From Oscillospiraceae bacterium (GTDB taxonomy: Bacteria > Bacillota > Clostridia > Oscillospirales > Oscillospiraceae): a stretch of 10,277 bases of DNA. Below are positions 6,495-10,277 of the stretch, piece after piece. Numbering within the stretch: the stretch's first letter is position 1; each line of letters begins with the position of its first letter. Under the pieces are notes generated by a model. That model was not told where the DNA came from. It saw only the letters and a list, made by a program, of their open reading frames with translations, and ran no database searches. The DNA is taken from assembly GCA_028708585.1 (NCBI GenBank), contig JAQVYO010000050.1, forward strand, positions 1 to 10,277. Direction: 5' to 3'. The translations under genes and the position numbers were made by a program.

Positions 6495-7166
6495 TTACGC
6501 TATGAGATATCCAATGCCGAACTTCGTTGTAATAAAGTCTTCCAGCCCGGCTGCGTCTAATTTTTTTCTTAAACGGTTGATGTTGACGGTGAGCGTGTTC
6601 TCATCAACAAAATAGTCTGTTTCCCAAAGCCGTTCCATCAGTTTTTCCCGGCTTACAACCTTGCCCTTGTTTTTCATTAAGGCAAGAAGAATGCGGTATT
6701 CATTTTTAGTCAATAAAATTTTTTCATCTTTATAGGAGAGCGTATGATCTTCTATATTCAAAAACGCTCCGTGATGCTCCAAAACAGGACCGGATGCCGC
6801 AAAATCATAAGTGCGGCGCAGCATTGCCTGTACCTTTGCCATTAGGACATTTTGGTCAAACGGCTTGGCGATGAAATCGTCCGCCCCCATATTCATCGCC
6901 ATCACAATGTTCATATTGTCGGAAGCGGAAGATAGAAAGATGATTGGCACTTTGGAAATCTTGCGAATTTCGCCGCACCAATGGTAGCCATTAAAAAAAG
7001 GCAAAGCAATATCCAGCAGGATCAAGTGTGGCTGAAATTCTGAAAAGTCCGCCATGACATTGCGGAAGTTCTGAACACAAAGAACCTCCAGGTCCCACAT
7101 TTGCGCTTGCTCTTTCACAGCTTCTGCTATTCCGCAGTCATCTTCCACAACCAGCAATTTATACAT
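6495..7166 (-). CDS. BceR-like OmpR-family response regulator
   Basis: A 223-residue two-domain regulator of normal length. The receiver domain (1-~115) has the acidic pair Asp9-Asp10, phospho-acceptor Asp52 in LILLDIALP, the switch Ser80 in FLSSAS, and Lys101 in IAKPFD. The C-terminal winged-helix domain (about 125-223) contains LTKNEYRILLALMKNKGKVVSREKL and the recognition part VDENTLTVNINRLRKKL, ending GIGYLIA. The ATG at 7166 follows AGAGGAAAA by about 6 nt. It is the first gene of the regulator-kinase-ATPase-permease cluster. The expected target is the TTACA-N4-TGTAA repeat ahead of the ATPase gene. Confidence 0.95.
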   Translation of the reverse strand: MYKLLVVEDDCGIAEAVKEQAQMWDLEVLCVQNFRNVMADFSEFQPHLILLDIALPFFNGYHWCGEIRKISKVPIIFLSSASDNMNIVMAMNMGADDFIAKPFDQNVLMAKVQAMLRRTYDFAASGPVLEHHGAFLNIEDHTLSYKDEKILLTKNEYRILLALMKNKGKVVSREKLMERLWETDYFVDENTLTVNINRLRKKLDAAGLEDFITTKFGIGYLIA

Positions 7167-7235
7167 CTGTTTTCCTCTTTTGAGAACGGCATAGGCACGG
7201 AAACACCGTTGCCCGCCGGCCTTGTTTTCAATATC

Positions 7236-7244
7236 ATTTTATCA
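7236..7244 (-). promoter_or_regulatory. possible extended -10 promoter for the regulator-kinase pair
   Basis: On the minus strand TGaTAAAAT gives a TGN extension and a five-of-six -10 box, about 70 nt upstream of the response regulator start. The -35 position holds only TTTTCT, so the assignment rests on the -10. No TTACA-type repeat is seen here, which would fit basal rather than self-activated expression. Confidence 0.35.
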
Positions 7245-7286
7245 TATCAAAGCGAAGAAGAAAAGGAGCCGATGATTGAGGTACGC

Positions 7287-7310
7287 AAAAAATGGCGGGG
7301 CTGCCATCTT
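7287..7310 (-). terminator. intrinsic terminator after the glycosylase-YjbR pair
   Basis: Read on the minus strand, AAGATGGC and GCCATTTT pair (8 bp including one G-U) around a 6-nt loop, followed by a run of U residues. It begins 10 nt after the YjbR-family stop codon. It separates this unit from the downstream regulator gene, which lies on the same strand. Confidence 0.75.
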
Positions 7311-7319
7311 GGGCATGAT

Positions 7320-7688
7320 TCAATCGGTTTTATTGCCCCGTTTTCTTCTTTTCGGCCGAATCAGGTCGTAACTCCGGCGGATCATTTGCAGTAATGCCGT
7401 GTCCGGCACATCGCCGCCCAGTGTGACGGTATTCCAATGCAGCTTGTTCATGTGATAGGCGGGCGTTACATTTTTGAACGCCTGCCGCAGGAAATCCGCT
7501 TCGAGCGGCTCGCATTTGAGGTTGGCACACAGCTTGCCGTTCCGCTCATAAATGAGAGCAAAGGACTTCTGATTTGTGCGGTGGCGCATAACCGTCCACA
7601 TACCGCCGTCAGCTGCACCGCCAAATGGATAGTCCTCGTATGCGGCGGGGAATGTCAGACAAAAGCCGATGAGTTCACGGCGGGTCAT
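7320..7688 (-). CDS. MmcQ/YjbR family protein
   Basis: A 122-residue member of the MmcQ/YjbR family, which has a CyaY-like fold and is often annotated as DNA-binding; its biochemical role is not established. Typical family features are the N-terminal RRELIGFCLTFPAAYEDYPFG (residues 3-23), the central KSFALIYERNGKLCANLKCEP, and the C-terminal HMNKLHWNTVTLGGDVPDTALLQMIRRSYDLI. The frame opens six codons further upstream, but the ATG at 7688 has GGGAGG 8 nt upstream and overlaps the glycosylase stop as ATGA, which indicates translational coupling. The basic tail (RPKRRKRGNKTD) might touch nucleic acid. Coupling to a DNA glycosylase hints at a role near DNA repair, but this is inference. Confidence 0.9.
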   Translation of the reverse strand: MTRRELIGFCLTFPAAYEDYPFGGAADGGMWTVMRHRTNQKSFALIYERNGKLCANLKCEPLEADFLRQAFKNVTPAYHMNKLHWNTVTLGGDVPDTALLQMIRRSYDLIRPKRRKRGNKTD

Positions 7689-8326
7689 AAGCCATACCTC
7701 CCGCATTTCTCACCCAGCGGACAACTGCCGCAGGACGGCTTCTTCCGGCAATACTCCTTAGCATTCACTACGATTAGGGCGTGAAAGCCGTTGTAAATCG
7801 CCGTGCTTGGCGGTAGGTTCCGTTCAAAGAATGCTTTGACCGCCGCATAGCCTTTGCCCGCGTCAACGGGGTAACGACCACAAAGCCGGACGGTATATGC
7901 GTCTACCACAAATGTCGGGAAGCCGAACGCATACAGCAGTATTGAGTCGGCGGTTTCCGGACCGACGCCCTTGGTCGAAAGCAACTCGGATCGTACTTTT
8001 TTAAGCGGCTCGCATTGGACGGCCGGAACATTGCAGCCGTATCCCGCAAACCAAGCAGTTACTGCTTTCAAATAGACCGCTTTCTGGTGAAAGAACCCCG
8101 CAGGGCGAATCCAATCCGCTAATTCCGGAAGGCTGGCATTTGCCACGGCTTCCGGCGAAAGGTTTGCGCCGAAGTTGGCCATTGCCTTTTCTACGTTACT
8201 CCAAGCCGTGTTCTGCGTTAAAACCGCGCCGACAATGACTTCATATGGCGTTTTTGCAGGCCACCAGTGCAACTCGCCATAATGGGCGAGAAGCGTTTCA
8301 TATATAGAGAATAATTTACTGTTCAT
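7685..8326 (-). CDS. endonuclease III-family (HhH-GPD) DNA glycosylase with 4Fe-4S cluster
   Basis: A 213-residue helix-hairpin-helix DNA glycosylase of about the length of endonuclease III. The HhH motif LLSTKGVGPETADSIL is at 115-130 and the catalytic aspartate is Asp142 in FVVDAYTVRL. The C-terminal iron-sulfur motif is C193-X5-C199-X2-C202-X5-C208, one residue shorter in the first spacer than E. coli Nth. Where Nth has the lyase lysine (GVGRKTAN) this protein has Glu124 (GVGPETAD), so it is probably a monofunctional glycosylase. The same substitution and the WWP...LTQNT and RPAGFFHQKA segments recall Helicobacter MagIII, a 3-methyladenine glycosylase. The substrate is inferred, not shown. 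The ATG at 8326 follows GGAGGG by about 5 nt. Overlaps the downstream YjbR-family gene by 4 nt. Confidence 0.9.
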   Translation of the reverse strand: MNSKLFSIYETLLAHYGELHWWPAKTPYEVIVGAVLTQNTAWSNVEKAMANFGANLSPEAVANASLPELADWIRPAGFFHQKAVYLKAVTAWFAGYGCNVPAVQCEPLKKVRSELLSTKGVGPETADSILLYAFGFPTFVVDAYTVRLCGRYPVDAGKGYAAVKAFFERNLPPSTAIYNGFHALIVVNAKEYCRKKPSCGSCPLGEKCGRYGL

Positions 8327-8349
8327 TCATTCCCTCCTAGAGCGGTGAT

Positions 8350-8580
8350 TTAGTCTGTGCAGGATGCTGCCTTTGCCCTTCGCCGGGGGCGACGGGTTTC
8401 ATCGGTCCTCTCGCAGCTTGGGCACACCATCCGCTGGTCATCAGATAACGCGGAGGATGGAATCCCTTCCCACATATGAACGGCATTAGCTTTGGGATAA
8501 TACTCATATGCAAAAAAGCCAATACTCTGCTTTTTCCGGGCGAGTCGGTTTTTATATGAAAACTGTGTTATAAGATTTAA
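8350..8580 (-). pseudogene. coding-like frame without a usable start, possible gene remnant
   Basis: Between the glycosylase and the HTH gene, a minus-strand frame stays open for 76 codons from just after TAA (8581-8583) to TAA (8350-8352) and reads like protein. It includes FAYEYYPKANAVHMWEG, then SDDQRMVCPSCERTDE with a CPSC pair, and an Arg/Lys-rich tail. There is no ATG, GTG or TTG near its beginning; the first ATG is internal, in HMWEG, and leaves about 40 codons. No ribosome binding site is evident. It may be the tail of a truncated gene, perhaps a short zinc-ribbon-like protein, or chance. I do not recognise a family. Another minus-strand frame here (8337-8522) has an ATG but a less protein-like composition. 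Confidence 0.25.
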
Positions 8581-8608
8581 TTAATACTGCCAAGTTCAAA
8601 TTATATAC

Positions 8609-8620
8609 CGTTAAATAACG
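8609..8620. promoter_or_regulatory. short palindrome upstream of the HTH gene promoter
   Basis: CGTTA-AA-TAACG, a 5-bp inverted repeat in an AT-rich stretch, lies about 18 bp ahead of the -35 box of the HTH gene. It could be an operator for that protein or for another regulator. Short palindromes in AT-rich DNA are common, so support is weak. Confidence 0.2.
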
Positions 8621-8637
8621 ATCTAATACTGTTATTG

Positions 8638-8666
8638 TTGACTCAGGGGGAGCCAAATGGTATGAT
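8638..8666 (+). promoter_or_regulatory. strong promoter of the HTH gene
   Basis: TTGACT (8638-8643) and TATGAT (8661-8666) are 17 bp apart, each matching consensus at five of six positions, and a TGN extension (TGG, 8658-8660) precedes the -10. Transcription would begin near 8673. This rules against the TTG (8635) and ATG (8662) codons as starts of the HTH gene and favours ATG 8695. Confidence 0.7.
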
Positions 8667-8694
8667 TTATTACATGGGAAGGGAATTGAATTTT

Positions 8695-9150
8695 ATGCAT
8701 GATGATATTTTGAATTTTGGACAAGCGATTGAGTTTTTAGGCGTCAGCGAAAAGACGCTGATTAAGCTGCTTCGGGAAGAACATCTTCCCGCCCGTAAGA
8801 TTGGCAGGGAATGGCGATTCAGCCGGGAAGCCCTGCTCCGCTGGCTGGCCTCTGGAGACTCTGTCAATTATATCAATCAGAATGAGCGCTACATGGTTTC
8901 CGAAGATATACCCGGCGCATCTTCTGCCTTGTTTGGAAAGATCAAAGAGGCCGTGTCCGCTTTGGGAGAGCACAATAATAATATCAAAATCTTATTGCGG
9001 GAGCTGGACCGGGATATCATTATCCCAAAGGAAGCCACGCTTCGCATTAGCTATAAGCGACAAAGAGAAGTTGAAAAACTGGAATTTAAGATTTTTTGGG
9101 ATCTGCGCGGGGAAACCAAACTGGAAGCCATGAAAAATGAAAGTTTCTAA
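8695..9150 (+). CDS. helix-turn-helix protein with excisionase-type DNA-binding domain
   Basis: A 151-residue protein. Residues 5-51 form a MerR/excisionase-type winged HTH (HTH_17-like): ILNFGQAIEFLGVSEKTL, then the typical LPARKIGREWRFSREALLRWL wing. The rest (about 55-151) is a charged, mostly helical part with IKEAVSALGEHNNNIKILLREL and a basic segment near 115-130; I do not recognise it. The frame extends upstream to TTG 8635 and ATG 8662 (the latter with GGGGGAG 9 nt before it). ATG 8695 is chosen because it has AAGGGA 10 nt upstream, starts like relatives (MHDDILNFGQA), and the promoter at 8638-8666 would exclude earlier starts. No integrase is in the window, so a role as a recombination directionality factor is unsupported; a transcription regulator is as likely. 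Confidence 0.8.
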   Translation: MHDDILNFGQAIEFLGVSEKTLIKLLREEHLPARKIGREWRFSREALLRWLASGDSVNYINQNERYMVSEDIPGASSALFGKIKEAVSALGEHNNNIKILLRELDRDIIIPKEATLRISYKRQREVEKLEFKIFWDLRGETKLEAMKNESF

Positions 9151-9378
9151 ATGAGCCGTGTAATCGAAACCATACCATTGGTACGATTTCCGGCCGCCTA
9201 TTTCCGATTCAGGCGGCGCAACCAAAGTGTCCTGACTATGCTATTTTAAGGCCTTGCGGCTTGAAAATGCAAGTCGTTGATCTCCATCGGCAAAAGCGGC
9301 ACATATTGACCACCTTTCTTGTTTTTTTGGTTTGAGGGGAAAAGCCGACCCCGTGGAAGGGTTTTGTATTGTATTGCT
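9151..9378. other. gene-free stretch with hairpins after the HTH gene
   Basis: No convincing gene on either strand. It holds a near-palindrome TACCA-T-TGGTA (9173-9183), flanked by AATCG (9162-9166) and CGATT (9184-9188). A GC-rich hairpin GCCGCCT / AGGCGGC (9193-9199 with 9211-9217, 11-nt loop) follows. Neither is followed by a T run, so they are at best weak terminators of the HTH gene. A run of seven T residues lies at about 9322-9328 without a clear stem before it. Short open frames exist on both strands (for example minus 9236-9466) but lack start signals. Confidence 0.4.
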
Positions 9379-9407
9379 TGCCGCCGGGAAGTATTTTATG
9401 ATACAAT
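9378..9407 (+). promoter_or_regulatory. probable promoter ahead of the small ORF and DedA gene
   Basis: TTGCCG (9378-9383, four of six) is followed after 18 bp by TACAAT (9402-9407, five of six) with a TGA extension directly before it. Transcription would begin near 9414, giving a leader of about 190 nt before the DedA start, or almost none before the TTG of the small ORF. Confidence 0.5.
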
Positions 9408-9416
9408 GCCAGGATA

Positions 9417-9602
9417 TTGGCACAATTAGAATACAAGGGAATAAATTTAGGGACGGCAATCCGCACCGTTGTTGCGTTGGTTATGGATTTGGGAATTGTT
9501 TTGCTCAGAAAAAGTATGTCCCCATCAAAAATACTGACAGGAAAAGTTAAGAAACTGTCAGAAAAGAATCAAAGCTTGTTTACCGAAGCAAGAAAGGAAT
9601 GA
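9417..9602 (+). CDS. possible small protein upstream of DedA
   Basis: A 61-codon frame ending 4 nt before the DedA start. It has a hydrophobic stretch (TAIRTVVALVMDLGIVLL, about 13-30) and a Lys/Glu-rich tail (KVKKLSEKNQSLFTEARKE), so it could be a small membrane-anchored protein coupled to DedA. The codon use looks coding. Against it, the only early start is TTG 9417, with AGGA merely 2-3 nt upstream and almost at the predicted transcription start, and the in-frame ATG codons further down have no ribosome binding site. I do not recognise the sequence. It may be a real small gene, the tail of a lost gene or leader RNA. Confidence 0.35.
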   Translation: MAQLEYKGINLGTAIRTVVALVMDLGIVLLRKSMSPSKILTGKVKKLSEKNQSLFTEARKE

Positions 9603-9606
9603 ACAA

Positions 9607-10224
9607 ATGCACCAATGGATTATTGACTTTATGAATCAGTTTGGATACTTTGGTATTGCGATGCTCATTGCCATTGAAAATATATTTCCCCCTATTCCAT
9701 CTGAGCTGATTTTAACATTCGGCGGTTTTATGACCACGTATACCAATATGAATATCTGGATGGTAGCGTTGTTTGCTACCGTTGGTTCAGTGGCTGGAGC
9801 GATTGTCCTATATGGGATTGGACGATTGCTTCCCATGGAAAAACTGGACTGGATGATTGGGAAATGGGGACATATTCTGGGGTTGAAAAAAGAGGATGTG
9901 AAACGGGCGGAAAACTGGTTTGTCCAGCGCGGAAATTCAACCATCTTTTTCTGCCGTTTCATTCCCATTGCTCGGAGTCTTATCTCACTCCCCGCGGGAA
10001 TGGCACATATGCGCAAGGTTAAATTTCTTCTATACACAACCCTCGGAACCACTGTTTGGAATGTGGTCTTAGTATGCCTTGGCGCTTTTGCGGGAGCCGG
10101 ATGGGAACGTATTAGTCAGTATATGGATGTTTATTCCTACGTTGCGTTTGCTCTTATGGTCATGGCCGGAATTGGATTTGTGATTTGGATTAGGAAGAAA
10201 AGAAAACGGAGAAAAGGGGAATAA
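9607..10224 (+). CDS. DedA family membrane protein
   Basis: A 205-residue DedA/VTT-family protein of normal length. The family includes carriers that return undecaprenyl phosphate across the membrane (UptA) and others acting on phospholipids or needed for envelope stress resistance. Signature parts are ENIFPPIPSELIL at 24-36, with the conserved acidic Glu24 in a re-entrant segment, and FFCRFIPIARSLISLPAGMAHM at 114-135, with the paired Arg117 and Arg123. Hydrophobic segments lie at about 13-24, 50-72, 140-163 and 176-195, and a strongly basic tail (RKKRKRRKG) lies on the cytoplasmic side. The ATG at 9607 has AAAGGA 8 nt upstream. It follows a doubtful small ORF by 4 nt. The substrate cannot be told from the sequence. 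Confidence 0.93.
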   Translation: MHQWIIDFMNQFGYFGIAMLIAIENIFPPIPSELILTFGGFMTTYTNMNIWMVALFATVGSVAGAIVLYGIGRLLPMEKLDWMIGKWGHILGLKKEDVKRAENWFVQRGNSTIFFCRFIPIARSLISLPAGMAHMRKVKFLLYTTLGTTVWNVVLVCLGAFAGAGWERISQYMDVYSYVAFALMVMAGIGFVIWIRKKRKRRKGE

Positions 10225-10277
10225 ATACGCCACCATTATTTACCTATCCTCGATTTTTGTGTTTAAAATCCGGTGAT

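Noticed and set aside
8337..8522. 61-codon minus-strand ORF starting with ATG
   Set aside because: No ribosome binding site, and a Pro/Gly/Gln-rich composition. The overlapping start-less frame looks more like protein, and neither is convincing.
8635..8694. Earlier starts (TTG 8635, ATG 8662) for the HTH gene
   Set aside because: A near-consensus promoter with extended -10 covers 8638-8666, so these codons would not be transcribed from it. The added residues are also not typical of the family. ATG 8662 does have a G-rich site upstream, so some doubt remains.
9193..9217. GC hairpin as intrinsic terminator of the HTH gene
   Set aside because: The stem is good but is followed by GCAACC and not a T run.
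9236..9466. Two minus-strand ORFs of 72 and 76 codons
   Set aside because: No start signals and low-complexity, Cys/Trp/Arg-rich composition. They run opposite to the probable promoter and leader of the DedA unit.
1..10277. CRISPR array, tRNA or rRNA genes, insertion sequence or integrase
   Set aside because: No regularly spaced direct repeats, no tRNA-like conserved loops and no recombinase or transposase motifs were found in any frame.

Overview
The window looks like chromosomal DNA of a low-to-mid GC Bacillota, most likely a clostridial (Oscillospiraceae-type) gut or anaerobic bacterium. The grounds are strong purine-rich ribosome binding sites, an FMN riboswitch before ribD, the rib gene order, a Bce-type peptide-antibiotic resistance module with an intramembrane-sensing kinase, and a DedA protein typical of that group. 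The species cannot be fixed from the sequence alone.

Positions 1-2232, minus strand: a riboflavin operon. Transcription should start near 2197 from a TTGACA-N17-TATATA promoter. It then runs through an FMN riboswitch aptamer (about 2183-2074), a perfect 14-bp hairpin (2052-2022) and a GC-rich terminator hairpin with a U7 tail (1994-1965). The genes follow as ribD, ribE (riboflavin synthase) and the first 45 codons of ribB/ribBA, which leaves the window at base 1. Part of the aptamer can pair with the first arm of the 14-bp hairpin, so a plausible switching mechanism is visible.

Positions 2249-2520 hold an ambiguous coding-like stretch and a strong hairpin terminator that ends the next unit. 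Positions 2562-7166, minus strand: a complete Bce-like module in the order response regulator, histidine kinase, ABC ATPase, ABC permease. A perfect TTACA-N4-TGTAA inverted repeat lies between kinase and ATPase, where the regulator would act on transporter expression.

Positions 7320-8326, minus strand: two translationally coupled genes, an endonuclease III-family DNA glycosylase that has Glu where the lyase Lys normally sits, and an MmcQ/YjbR-family protein. A hairpin terminator follows.

Positions 8327-10277: a looser region. It has a start-less coding-like frame on the minus strand (8350-8580), a plus-strand gene with an excisionase-type helix-turn-helix and an unrecognised C-terminal part, about 450 bp of mostly non-coding DNA with hairpins and a promoter, a doubtful small ORF, and a DedA-family membrane protein gene. 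I see no tRNA, rRNA, CRISPR array, transposase or integrase. No wholly new system is evident. The items most worth a second look are the riboswitch expression platform, the Bce operator, the glycosylase/YjbR pair and the HTH/orphan-frame region.
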